In this document: positions 8,009 through 15,990 of the stretch, in pieces
How positions within the stretch are numbered: the stretch's first letter is position 1
Layout: every line of letters begins with the position of its first letter
DNA from: Candidatus Omnitrophica bacterium UBA6233
Lineage (GTDB): Bacteria > Omnitrophota > Gorgyraeia > Gygaellales > Profunditerraquicolaceae
Direction of reading: 5' to 3'
DNA: 64,000 nucleotides
Assembly: GCA_002440965.1 (NCBI GenBank)
Contig: DJWJ01000019.1
Span: 1-64,000 of the forward strand
Notes under the pieces: model-generated
Databases searched by the model: none
Told to the model about the DNA's origin: nothing
Seen by the model: the letters and a program-made list of their open reading frames with translations, nothing else
Position numbers and translations under genes: made by a program

Positions 8009-9862
8009 TTATAGCGGATCCACGTCCACGGTCACTATTATACCTGAATGCCGGAAATCTTTTAAATTATTTCTTAGAAAGGCGCAGGCCGCAAGAACTT
8101 TGCCCGAACGCAACAATACTTGCCAATAATAGTTACCCCGCAGTTTAGGAGGATTATACGGATTAACCGAAACAATTTCAACACTCTTGTCCCGGTCAGC
8201 TTCTTTAAGTTTGTTAAATAACAAAGTAGCTGCATCTTTAACCTTCTCTTCGGACTTACCGCGTAACTTTACAATAATCATATGCTTATACGGAGGAAAA
8301 TCCAACTGCCTTCTTTGCTTCAATTCTTCTTCGTAAAATAAATTAATATCTTTTTTTAGCAGCGCCTGAAAACAATGGTGCGCAGGCGAAGCTGTCTGAA
8401 TAAAGAATTTTTTCCCGGTAAGCCTCATTAGCCCGGACAACAGGCCAAAAACCTTTTCCGTAGCCCGGAAATCAACCCGGTTCAAAGCGTTATCTATTCC
8501 CAAAACTCCGATAAGGTCAAAATCCAGCCTCACCTGTTTAATAACAGCGCTGGTAGCTATGAATATATCCGCATTTTCCAAACTTGTATTTGCATCATCG
8601 ATTATCTTAAGGCGCGCCTGCGGAAATATCCTGGCAAGCTCACTCTCTATCTTTTCCGTCCCGCTCCCTGAAAACTTGATATATCCGGAATTGCATTCCG
8701 GGCAGATTTTTGGGGCCTCGATTTTATAATTGCAATAATGGCAGCTGAGTAAATCGCCTTTAAAATGATACACCAAATTTATGTTGCAGCGAGGGCACTT
8801 AAGTATCTTACCGCAAGTCTGACAGGCGCAGGATGTGGCAAAACCCTTGCGATTAAGAAATAACAGCGTTTTCCCTTTATTATTCAGAACAGTATAAACA
8901 GCCTCTTCTAATAATCTGGACAAAACCGCTTTTTTATTCCTATCCTGAAAAGGCAGGCGGCGGGTATCGATAATTTTTATTTCGGGAAAATCTTTTCTTC
9001 GAGGGAGAACGATATAGCCGGATTTATTTTTCGCGCATAAATAAAAGCTTTCCAGGGAAGGCGAACCGCTTCCTAAAATAATACTGGCCTGACTTAATTT
9101 AGCCCGCAATAAAGCGACCTTGCGCGCGTGGTAATGGGGAACCTGATCCTGTTTATACACAAAATCATCTTCTTCGTCGATAATCACTAAACCCAAATCA
9201 TCCACCGGAGCAAAAACCGCTGAGCGAGTGCCAAGAACAAGCTTTGCCCCGGATGAACTTAGCTTTAACCACTCTTTAAGCTCTTTGGGTTGCTTACGGA
9301 ATAAAACTTGCGCCTCAACTCCCAAACGCTCCCTAAGGATACCCGCCGCCTTGCTTACTTCCAAGATATCAGGCAATAAAACTATTACTGATAGTTTTTT
9401 TTCTAAAGCCCCTTTAATCCTGGCGGCATAAATATCCCAACGCGCCTCTCCATCCAAATCATGAATTAAAAAAAGGGACGGTTCTATCTTTCCGGCAGCA
9501 GACTCATAAAAAATAGAAGCGCCCCCTTCTTTATCTGCTATTTTCCCTCTTCTTAAATCCTCAGGGATTGCCGTTTCAATCGCCTCTCCCCAAGAACAAT
9601 AGTAATACTCGGCAATCTCCCGGGTAAGATTCAGCATATTCCTGGACAATATGGGAAAACTGTCGATTAACTCCAAAACTGGTTTTAAATTCTTTACTTC
9701 GCTTTTTTTAGATAAATCCACGACGTAGCCGGTTACACGCCTTGGCCCAAAACTTACCCAAACCCTTTTGCCAACCGCAATTTTGGAAACCAGGCTATCC
9801 GGAACAATATAATCGAATGGCCCGCTAACCGGCAGGCCAACCGCGACTTTAGCGTATAACAT
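8009..9862 (-). CDS. priA: Primosomal protein N' (PriA) with degenerate helicase motifs
   Basis: Replication-restart protein recognised by the N-terminal 3'-end-binding domain (KVAVGLPVSGPFDYIVP), eight zinc-ribbon cysteines (CQTC, CPRC, CHYC, CPEC at about residues 345-390) and the C-terminal RQLDFPPYKHM region. The helicase motifs are eroded. The Walker A block usually written GVTGSGKTEVY reads DLDGEARWDIY (about 135-145), DEEH reads DEED, GSATPS reads GSGSPS, the GTQMIAKG block reads ATSAVIKQ, and QVAGRAGR-type motif VI reads GLMRLTGK. ATP-driven unwinding is therefore unlikely; helicase-dead PriA is known in Actinobacteria. ATG 9862 is chosen for its AAGGAAA ribosome site and short overlap with the upstream gene. 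Confidence 0.9.
   Translation of the reverse strand: MLYAKVAVGLPVSGPFDYIVPDSLVSKIAVGKRVWVSFGPRRVTGYVVDLSKKSEVKNLKPVLELIDSFPILSRNMLNLTREIAEYYYCSWGEAIETAIPEDLRRGKIADKEGGASIFYESAAGKIEPSLFLIHDLDGEARWDIYAARIKGALEKKLSVIVLLPDILEVSKAAGILRERLGVEAQVLFRKQPKELKEWLKLSSSGAKLVLGTRSAVFAPVDDLGLVIIDEEDDFVYKQDQVPHYHARKVALLRAKLSQASIILGSGSPSLESFYLCAKNKSGYIVLPRRKDFPEIKIIDTRRLPFQDRNKKAVLSRLLEEAVYTVLNNKGKTLLFLNRKGFATSCACQTCGKILKCPRCNINLVYHFKGDLLSCHYCNYKIEAPKICPECNSGYIKFSGSGTEKIESELARIFPQARLKIIDDANTSLENADIFIATSAVIKQVRLDFDLIGVLGIDNALNRVDFRATEKVFGLLSGLMRLTGKKFFIQTASPAHHCFQALLKKDINLFYEEELKQRRQLDFPPYKHMIIVKLRGKSEEKVKDAATLLFNKLKEADRDKSVEIVSVNPYNPPKLRGNYYWQVLLRSGKVLAACAFLRNNLKDFRHSGIIVTVDVDPL
9468..9495. repeat. Single ACCGTCCC-family arm inside priA
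   Basis: On the minus strand the stretch reads CCGGAAAGATAGAACCGTCC followed by CTTTTTTT. This nearly matches the arm at 35931-35954. It is coding here (KIEPSLFL) and lies directly before the position where PriA normally has Walker A. No partner arm is seen nearby. Confidence 0.6.
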
Positions 9863-10940
9863 CGGAAATTTCCTTACAGCTGAACGGCCTCTTAATCTGC
9901 CGCATTGCGTTTCTGACTCTTTCAAGTTTATCAGGATGGGCTTTAAAATCCAAAACTATATCTTTAATTTCATAAACGTTTTGGGGAGCTAAACCAATGC
10001 CGTCCTGGGCCAAAGCTTCCACATTACCCTCTTCCTGGCCCGGTATTACCGAAATAAATACCGGAGCCAATTCCATATTGAGTATCTCGGCTATGGTAGA
10101 ACCCCCGGGCTTAGTCAGGATAATATCGGAAACCGCCATCAATTCCTCGGCGTTATTCACGAATCCGAAAACTTTTGTATTCGGCAGATTTATTTTCTTC
10201 ATTCTCGCAAAAAGTTTTTTGTTCGCCGCGCAAACGACCAAAACCTGGGAATCCCGATGTATCAACCTGCTAATCTTTTCAAGCGGGCCGGTGCCAAAAG
10301 AACCGGTCATAAGCAAAACCGTAAATTTATCCGCCGATATTCCGATTTTAGCTGCCAGGCCCGCGCGATCGAATTGTTTTAAAAACTTGATATCCGACGG
10401 TAATCCGCACACCTTTACCTTTTCATCCGGCACGCCTTCTTTAAGAAGCTTGTTTTTAGTAAAATCCGAAGCCACTATATATAAATCCGTGCCCTCCTGA
10501 ATCCAAAAAGGATGCACGCCAAAATCAGTAATTATAGTCATAACAAAAGATTTTATTTTACCTTTACCTTTTAGATAAACCGCTATTTCCGAAGGCAGAA
10601 AATGCGTAGAGATAATGTAATCGGGGTTTTTACGGATTAAAAACGCGCTAAATTGACGGGTATTGACTTGATCGATTAAAAGCGCAATCATCCGGGTCAA
10701 AGGCCGGAACAAGCTGAATTCAGTCAACCAGAACGAAAAATGCCAGAGTGAAACCGCATACCTTACAAGAAATGTGTAACCTTTGGTATAGTCGAACCTG
10801 AACAAAGCATTTGTTTTATCCAATATATCGACTATTTCAATCTCGAGCTCCGGACGGTTCTCTTTAAGATAATTGTACACCGCTTCAGCAACCCTGCGGT
10901 GGCCTGCGCCGGCAGACGCGTAAGTAATTAGTATTTTCAT
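9849..10940 (-). CDS. GT28 glycolipid glycosyltransferase (MGDG-synthase/UgtP-like)
   Basis: A 363-aa GT-B enzyme related to monogalactosyldiacylglycerol synthase and processive diacylglycerol glucosyltransferases. It has the N-terminal MKILITYASAGAGHRRVAEAV acceptor-domain motif, the central DYIISTHFLPSEIA block, and the C-terminal donor-site sequence TKPGGSTIAEIL near residue 280. It would add a hexose from a UDP-sugar to a membrane lipid at the cytosolic face. The exact sugar and lipid cannot be read. It overlaps priA by 14 bases and follows the GmhB-like gene across a hairpin repeat. Confidence 0.85.
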   Translation of the reverse strand: MKILITYASAGAGHRRVAEAVYNYLKENRPELEIEIVDILDKTNALFRFDYTKGYTFLVRYAVSLWHFSFWLTEFSLFRPLTRMIALLIDQVNTRQFSAFLIRKNPDYIISTHFLPSEIAVYLKGKGKIKSFVMTIITDFGVHPFWIQEGTDLYIVASDFTKNKLLKEGVPDEKVKVCGLPSDIKFLKQFDRAGLAAKIGISADKFTVLLMTGSFGTGPLEKISRLIHRDSQVLVVCAANKKLFARMKKINLPNTKVFGFVNNAEELMAVSDIILTKPGGSTIAEILNMELAPVFISVIPGQEEGNVEALAQDGIGLAPQNVYEIKDIVLDFKAHPDKLERVRNAMRQIKRPFSCKEISDVIR

Positions 10941-10948
10941 CTTTAGTT

Positions 10949-11022
10949 AGGGACGGTTCTCAAACCAAGGCAAAACTGTCCCTACCTGGGGACACTTTTA
11001 GATTGAGTTGAGAACCGTCCCT
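10949..11022. repeat. Hairpin repeat, ACCGTCCC family, copy 2
   Basis: Perfect 15-base arms (10949-10963 and 11008-11022; core AGGGACGGTTCTCAA) are separated by 44 bases. The spacer contains a smaller imperfect dyad (actgtccc...ggggacact). The right arm and part of the spacer are translated as the C-terminal tail of the GmhB-like protein, whose stop falls in the spacer. Confidence 0.85.
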
Positions 11023-11566
11023 GATTTAGCATAAGGAAGTTAGCCGCGCTTTTGAGGTTTTTAAAGATAAAATCCGGCTGAACTTCCCAATTTTTTTGAT
11101 TCGCAAGTTTTTCTTTTCCCGAAAGGACAAGAATGGATTTACAGCCAGCGCGATTTGCGGTAATTACATCACGAATAGTATCGCCTATAAAAAATGAACG
11201 TGTAATATCGAACTTAAATTCCTTTGCCGCATTCTTTAACAACCCGGGCTTTGGCTTGCGGCAGGAACACCCGGCGTCTTTACGATGAATGCAATAATAA
11301 ACTTTATCTATTTTACCGCCGGCTTCTTCTACTTCCAGAAGCATCTTGCGGGTAATAGCTTCAAGGGTGCGTTTGGCATATATGCCTCTTCCAACACCAG
11401 CCTGATTAGAAGCAATAAAGATTTTGAATCCGTTCTTGCTTAATTTGGCAATTGCAGATTTTGCGCCTGGCAAAAAACTAAACTTCTTAACCGAAGTAAC
11501 GTATAACTTATCCCCCGGATACCTGTTAATTACTCCGTCTCTATCCAAAAACACTACTTTTTCCAT
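10982..11566 (-). CDS. gmhB: HAD-IIIA phosphatase, GmhB-like (heptose bisphosphate phosphatase)
   Basis: Resembles D-glycero-D-manno-heptose 1,7-bisphosphate 7-phosphatase, which supplies ADP-heptose for lipopolysaccharide core. Visible motifs are VFLDRDGVIN (nucleophile Asp), SNQAGVGRG, the zinc loop CIHRKDAGCSCRKPKPG around residue 95-110, and the GDTIRDV magnesium motif. I start at ATG 11566, since the five codons before it are not conserved. The last 14 or so residues come from the hairpin repeat at 10949-11022 and are not part of the family fold. Three GT9 heptosyltransferase-like genes elsewhere in the window fit the role. Confidence 0.85.
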   Translation of the reverse strand: MEKVVFLDRDGVINRYPGDKLYVTSVKKFSFLPGAKSAIAKLSKNGFKIFIASNQAGVGRGIYAKRTLEAITRKMLLEVEEAGGKIDKVYYCIHRKDAGCSCRKPKPGLLKNAAKEFKFDITRSFFIGDTIRDVITANRAGCKSILVLSGKEKLANQKNWEVQPDFIFKNLKSAANFLMLNQGRFSTQSKSVPR

Positions 11567-11592
11567 ACTCTTGCGCGTCATTGCAAAACTTT

Positions 11593-11637
11593 CTCGGACA
11601 GCGTGGCAAGCTTACCTCGGACAGCGTGGCAAGCTTA
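11593..11637. repeat. Tandem 23-bp direct repeat
   Basis: The 22-base unit ctcggacagcgtggcaagct+ta occurs at 11593-11614 and again at 11616-11637. It lies between the GmhB-like gene and the GT2 gene, and it encodes the last residues of the GT2 protein (ISLPRCPR). Function unknown. Confidence 0.85.
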
Positions 11638-12376
11638 TTTTTTGCATTTCCTTAAATTTAAGATAACTCAATATCTGATACAAAGAATCGAAATAAGCAA
11701 TCACAAATCCATACATTCCATCTTTATACGCCTTCTTGCGCAGGTATCTTCTAAAGAACCTATCCACTGCGCGCCAGGCAGCCCAGATCAAAGTCATTTT
11801 TCTGCCGGTATTTATCCATTTCTTTGCCTCTAAAGTCGATTGCCGGTTGATGCTATTCAGGAAATGTTCTAAATCCGGATAACCCTTATGGACAATGTCG
11901 TTTTTTAAATGCCCGCATTTTCCGTCAATGATTGCCCGCGGATGGACTTCCGCTTCTTCATATTTGAATTTATCCTTTCTGAAAAGCCTTACCTTTGAAG
12001 CCGGATACCAACCTCCGTACTTCACCCAATATTTCCCGATAAAATTACGCAGAGGAATATCGTAAGCGACAAACTCGTCGAACTTAATCGCTTCCTCAAT
12101 CTCATTTTTTAATTCCGGAGCCACTTTTTCATCGGCATCCAGGCTCAATACCCACAAGTTAGACGCCTGAGCATAGGCCCAATTCCTATGCTTACCTTCT
12201 ATATCCATCTTACGGTGAAAGATCTTATTGGTGTAAATTTTGACGATCTCGATGGTTTTATCCGTACTCTCATCGTCAACTACAATAATTTCATTCGCCC
12301 ATTTTACCGACTCAAGGCATTCGGCAATACAAGATTCCTCATTCTTTGTTATAATAACAACGGATAGATTAGCCAT
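11612..12376 (-). CDS. GT2 glycosyltransferase, WaaE/KdtX-like
   Basis: A GT-A family 2 transferase with ANLSVVIITKNEE at the start, VVDDESTDKT, and the metal-binding SLDADEKV near residue 90. The following KHRNWAYAQ and the conserved KYGGWYPASKVRLFRK block are typical of the lipopolysaccharide core beta-1,4-glucosyltransferase (WaaE) group. It acts at the cytosolic membrane face with an NDP-sugar donor. ATG 12376 is preferred over 12382 because the AAAGGAG ribosome site is then about 7 bases away. It overlaps the upstream aminotransferase by 8 bases. The extreme C-terminus is encoded by a tandem repeat. Confidence 0.85.
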   Translation of the reverse strand: MANLSVVIITKNEESCIAECLESVKWANEIIVVDDESTDKTIEIVKIYTNKIFHRKMDIEGKHRNWAYAQASNLWVLSLDADEKVAPELKNEIEEAIKFDEFVAYDIPLRNFIGKYWVKYGGWYPASKVRLFRKDKFKYEEAEVHPRAIIDGKCGHLKNDIVHKGYPDLEHFLNSINRQSTLEAKKWINTGRKMTLIWAAWRAVDRFFRRYLRKKAYKDGMYGFVIAYFDSLYQILSYLKFKEMQKISLPRCPR

Positions 12377-13487
12377 TAACATACTCCTTTACAGATTGAA
12401 TGATATAATCTTGCTCTTCCCGGGATAACTCCGGATAAATCGGTAAAGTCAAAATCTGGCGCGCCGCAATTTCGGCTTCCGGTAAATCGCCTTTTTTATA
12501 TCCTAAATACTTAAAACACTCCTGTAAATGCAGCGGGATTGGATAAAAAACCCGCGAATCAATTCCTTTCTGGCGCAAATATTCCAGTAAACCCTTGCTT
12601 TGTCCTTGGACCCGCAAAACATATTGGTGGTAAATATGAGTCGTAAAATCCGCGACAAACGGAACCTTGATAGGTAAACTAGCCAGGTTCCGGTTATAAA
12701 ATTCAGCGATTTCCATTCTCTTGTTATTCCAGCCAGCAAGGTATTTTAGCTTAACGCCTAAAACCGCAGCCTGAAGCGAATCCAGGCGGTTATTCCGGCC
12801 TAAAATCAAATGGATGTAGTTATTTCTATTTCCCTGATTACGCAAAATCTTTATTTTTTCAGCTAAACTTTTATTATTGGTAAGGATCGCTCCGGCATCC
12901 CCAAAGGCCCCTAAATTCTTACCGGGATAAAAACTAACCGCTCCGCAATCCCCCAAGGTTCCGGACTTCTTACCTTTATATTCGGCCCCGAAACTTTGCG
13001 CCGCATCCTCCACAACTTTTAGTCCGTATTTACGCGCTAATTTCAAAATTCCGGACATATTCGCGCATTGGCCATAAAGATGCACCGGGATAACCGCTTT
13101 AATCTTAACCTTGCTTTTTCTCGCCAGAATCTTTCTAACGCTTTCGACCGAAATATTATAGGTATCTTTATCAATATCGGCAAAAACCGGAACCGCGCCG
13201 ATAGCCGCCGCAGCTCCTGCCGTAGCGTAATAAGTAAATGCGGGGCAAATCACTCCCTCGCCGCTCTTAATACCCAAAGCCAGCAAAGCAAGGCTCAAGG
13301 CATCTGTTCCGTTGGATACCCCAATAGCGTATTTTACATTGCAATATTGCGCAACATGCCTTTCAAACCGCTCCACGCGTTCTCCAAGAATAAAACCGGC
13401 ATGGTCAATCACCTCTTTAATCGCCGCATCCAATTCTCCCCTGATAGGAGCTATTTGCTTCTTTAAATCCAAGGCTGGTATTTTCAT
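12369..13487 (-). CDS. DegT/DnrJ/EryC1 sugar aminotransferase
   Basis: PLP-dependent aminotransferase that aminates a keto group on a nucleotide sugar. Family marks: PALDLKKQ start, SNGTDALSLALLALG phosphate-binding block, VIPVHLYGQ, EDAAQSFGA with the PLP-binding Asp, and SFYPGKNLGAFGDAG containing the Schiff-base Lys. At 372 aa it is standard length. It resembles the WbpE/WlbC branch acting on 3-keto or 4-keto UDP-hexosamine derivatives, but the exact substrate is not readable. Unlike the two other DegT-family proteins in this window it keeps the catalytic Lys. Confidence 0.9.
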   Translation of the reverse strand: MKIPALDLKKQIAPIRGELDAAIKEVIDHAGFILGERVERFERHVAQYCNVKYAIGVSNGTDALSLALLALGIKSGEGVICPAFTYYATAGAAAAIGAVPVFADIDKDTYNISVESVRKILARKSKVKIKAVIPVHLYGQCANMSGILKLARKYGLKVVEDAAQSFGAEYKGKKSGTLGDCGAVSFYPGKNLGAFGDAGAILTNNKSLAEKIKILRNQGNRNNYIHLILGRNNRLDSLQAAVLGVKLKYLAGWNNKRMEIAEFYNRNLASLPIKVPFVADFTTHIYHQYVLRVQGQSKGLLEYLRQKGIDSRVFYPIPLHLQECFKYLGYKKGDLPEAEIAARQILTLPIYPELSREEQDYIIQSVKEYVNG

Positions 13488-13514
13488 TGTTCCTCTTTCG
13501 TCAATGACGGAACA

Positions 13515-14606
13515 CTACCGCAATAATCCCATTGCCGCCTCAAACACCGCGTCAACAGTTACCTGTTTTAAACACTCCTTATCCTTGCCGCAAACCGGAA
13601 GCTTGAAATCCCTGTAACACGGCCGGCATTCCACATCCCATTTTAATACCGGATGGTTCTTCTTATCGGGATACGGACCGTAAACCAACTCACTGACCGG
13701 GCCGAAAACCGAAACAGTTTTTACACCCAAAGCGCAAGCCATATGCATCGGGCCGCCATCATTGGATATTAAAAGATTAAGATTCCTGATTACTGCCGGA
13801 AGTATTTCTAACTTAACCTTACCGGTTAAATCTACCGGCTTATGGGCCATAGCATTAATAATTACTTCGGAAATTGGCTGCTCGGTTTCATCGCCTAAAA
13901 CTATTATTTTTGCCTTAAATTCAGCAGCGAGCCTATCCGCCACCTGCGCAAACTTCAATGCCGGCCAGTGCTTATAAACGGCATCCTTTCCCCAACTTCC
14001 TCCTGCTCCGGCGGCAATTCCTATTACCAAATCTCCTTTTTCAATCCCCCTGGCCGCAAGCATATTTTGCGCCTTTGACTCGGCTTGGGCAGAAACCATC
14101 AGCTCCAAAGGCCTGTTTTTTGCTTCGAGCTGCAAAAAACGCAGCAAATCCAGATAGTATTCGACTACGTGTTTACCGCTATAAGAAACTAAATCTATTT
14201 TGTCCGTAAGGAATCCACCCCTATTTTTATAATTAAACCCTACGCGCTTACGGATACCTATAATTTTCGCAAATAAACTATAGCGATAGTCCAAGGAAAA
14301 GTCAAAGCAAATATTAAAGTTACATTTTTTAATCTCCCGCCCGAGTTTTAAGGCCTCTTTCAGCCCGGCAAAAAATGACTCTTGATATATCTTCTTGAGG
14401 TCGCCGCGGTTTAAACCGAAAAGCCGGTTGATTTTAAGGCTTGCTTCCAGTAATGGCCGCACTCTTCTATTGCACCAATACCCAATAAAACAATCCGGGT
14501 ATTTTTCTCTCAGAGCACTTATTAACGGAGTGGTAAATAAAACATCCCCGATGCCAAAAGGATTAATAATCAATATCCTTTTATTTCCGCTACCTGTTGA
14601 AATCAT
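13515..14606 (-). CDS. Heptosyltransferase family (GT9) glycosyltransferase
   Basis: ADP-heptose:LPS heptosyltransferase-like, 363 aa, GT-B fold. N-terminal RILIINPFGIGDVLFTTPLI and C-terminal SNDGGPMHMACALGVKTVSVFGP are signature blocks of GT9. The C-terminal cysteines (CRPCYRD...CGKDKECLK) are also typical of the family. It would add heptose to the inner core on the cytosolic side. Its start overlaps the manC stop by 17 bases, indicating translational coupling. Confidence 0.9.
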   Translation of the reverse strand: MISTGSGNKRILIINPFGIGDVLFTTPLISALREKYPDCFIGYWCNRRVRPLLEASLKINRLFGLNRGDLKKIYQESFFAGLKEALKLGREIKKCNFNICFDFSLDYRYSLFAKIIGIRKRVGFNYKNRGGFLTDKIDLVSYSGKHVVEYYLDLLRFLQLEAKNRPLELMVSAQAESKAQNMLAARGIEKGDLVIGIAAGAGGSWGKDAVYKHWPALKFAQVADRLAAEFKAKIIVLGDETEQPISEVIINAMAHKPVDLTGKVKLEILPAVIRNLNLLISNDGGPMHMACALGVKTVSVFGPVSELVYGPYPDKKNHPVLKWDVECRPCYRDFKLPVCGKDKECLKQVTVDAVFEAAMGLLR

Positions 14607-15990
14607 CTTCGAATCTTTCTATATCGTCTTCACCAAGATAACTGCCGGTTTGAACTTCTACAATCTTTAAAGGCTCAGCCGAGGTATTCTGAAGCCGGTG
14701 CTTAGTCCTCTTAGGAATGTAAATACTCTCATTGCTACGCACAATTTTAGTTTTATTCCCGGCAGTAACTTTAGCCACGCCGGAAACAACCACCCAATGC
14801 TCAGCGCGTTTTTCATGGCGCTGCAAACTCAAACGCTTTCGCGGAAATATTTCAATAAGTTTAATCTTAAAACCCGGGCTATCCCTTAAAACAGTAAAAG
14901 TCCCCCACGGCCTTTTTTCAGTAAAATGGACTAAACGTTCCTTACGGTTGGTTGACTTTAAGATATCAACCACTTTCTTAACATCCTGGGTTTTTCCCCG
15001 GTCGCAAATCAAAAGCGCATCAGGTGTATCGGCGATAATCAGGTCTCTTACTCCGATTGCCGAAATGAGCCTATCAGCCTTACTAAAAATAGCTACTCCG
15101 CGGTTATCCAGATTACAGGTATCTGCCTGCGATATGTTCCCCGAATCATCCTTTGGGCTAACCTCAGCCAAAGCATCCCAGCTGCCTAGGTCTGTCCAGA
15201 AGAAATCAGCCGGGATTAGCGCGATTTTCCTGGAATACTCCATTATCCCGTAATCAACTGAAATTGGCTTAATCTCCGGCCATACCTTCTTAATATCTTT
15301 AACTGACCTGATAAAATTTAACTGCCTGGATAATTCCGGCAGATATTTACGCATCTCTTCCAGGAATACGCTCGCCTTCCAGATAAACATCCCGCTATTC
15401 CAGTAAAAACGCTTGTCTTTAAAATACTTTTTAGCGTTGCTTAAGGAAGGTTTCTCAAGAAAATCCTCAACCTTATAAGTCGATAGTCGATAGTCGATAG
15501 TCGATAGTCGTTCGGCAACCCTAATATAGCCATACGCTGTTGAAGGATTGCTTGGTTTTATTCCTATTGTAACCAGGAAATTATCTTTAGCGCAAGCAAT
15601 TGCTTTTTTGATAGCCTTCTTAAAATTAGAAATATTCTTAATGTAATGATCCGCCGGTAAAACCACCAAAACAGCTTTCTTATCAAACCGCGAGATTAAT
15701 TCCGCGCAAAGCCCGATAGCCGGCGCGGTATTTTTACCAAGCGGCTCCAAAATTATATTCTTATCCGGAATGCCGAATTTAGCGACCTGCGCCTTAACCT
15801 CATAAAAATAAATATTATTCGTAATGATAAAGGTATTCTTCGGGCTAACGACGCCTTTTAAACGCTGGATAGCCGACTCTAACAGGCTCGCCTCTCCGAT
15901 TAAACGCATAAATTGCTTTGGCTCAAGTTCACGTGAAAACGGCCAAAACCTGCTCCCTACTCCGCCAGCCAAGATTACGGCATAGACCAT
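14590..15990 (-). CDS. manC: Mannose-1-phosphate guanylyltransferase / mannose-6-phosphate isomerase
   Basis: Bifunctional type II enzyme making mannose 1-phosphate and GDP-mannose. The N-terminal nucleotidyltransferase has AVILAGGVGSRFWPFSRELEPKQF, VLPADH, and FLEKP. The C-terminal cupin domain has EKRPWGTF, LSLQRHEKRAEHW and PKRTKHRLQN. ATG 15990 follows a GGAGGG ribosome site and overlaps the TGA of the upstream reading frame (TGATG); the TTG one codon earlier is unlikely. Residues about 161-171 are encoded by a (CGATAGT)n repeat and look like an insert before YKVEDFLEKP. GDP-mannose would feed the fucose/colitose-type genes at 53.9-62 kb. Confidence 0.95.
   Translation of the reverse strand: MVYAVILAGGVGSRFWPFSRELEPKQFMRLIGEASLLESAIQRLKGVVSPKNTFIITNNIYFYEVKAQVAKFGIPDKNIILEPLGKNTAPAIGLCAELISRFDKKAVLVVLPADHYIKNISNFKKAIKKAIACAKDNFLVTIGIKPSNPSTAYGYIRVAERLSTIDYRLSTYKVEDFLEKPSLSNAKKYFKDKRFYWNSGMFIWKASVFLEEMRKYLPELSRQLNFIRSVKDIKKVWPEIKPISVDYGIMEYSRKIALIPADFFWTDLGSWDALAEVSPKDDSGNISQADTCNLDNRGVAIFSKADRLISAIGVRDLIIADTPDALLICDRGKTQDVKKVVDILKSTNRKERLVHFTEKRPWGTFTVLRDSPGFKIKLIEIFPRKRLSLQRHEKRAEHWVVVSGVAKVTAGNKTKIVRSNESIYIPKRTKHRLQNTSAEPLKIVEVQTGSYLGEDDIERFEDDFNR
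15478..15510. repeat. Heptanucleotide tandem repeat (CGATAGT) inside manC
   Basis: Four complete CGATAGT units plus partial units occupy 33 bases within the coding sequence and encode LSTIDYRLST. Because the unit is 7 bp, gain or loss of one unit shifts the frame; three units would restore it. Confidence 0.9.

Noticed and set aside
9863..9925. Longer PriA start at 9925
   Set aside because: It would overlap the GT28 gene by 77 bases and adds residues unlike any PriA N-terminus; ATG 9862 has a ribosome site and the conserved start.
12369..13487. Treating this DegT-family protein as another 3-dehydrase
   Set aside because: It keeps the Schiff-base Lys in YPGKNLGAFG, so it is an ordinary aminotransferase, unlike the His-type proteins at 27920 and 60894.
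15478..15510. Short regular repeats as a possible CRISPR
   Set aside because: The unit is a 7-bp contiguous tandem without spacers and lies inside manC; no repeat-spacer array or cas gene occurs in the window.
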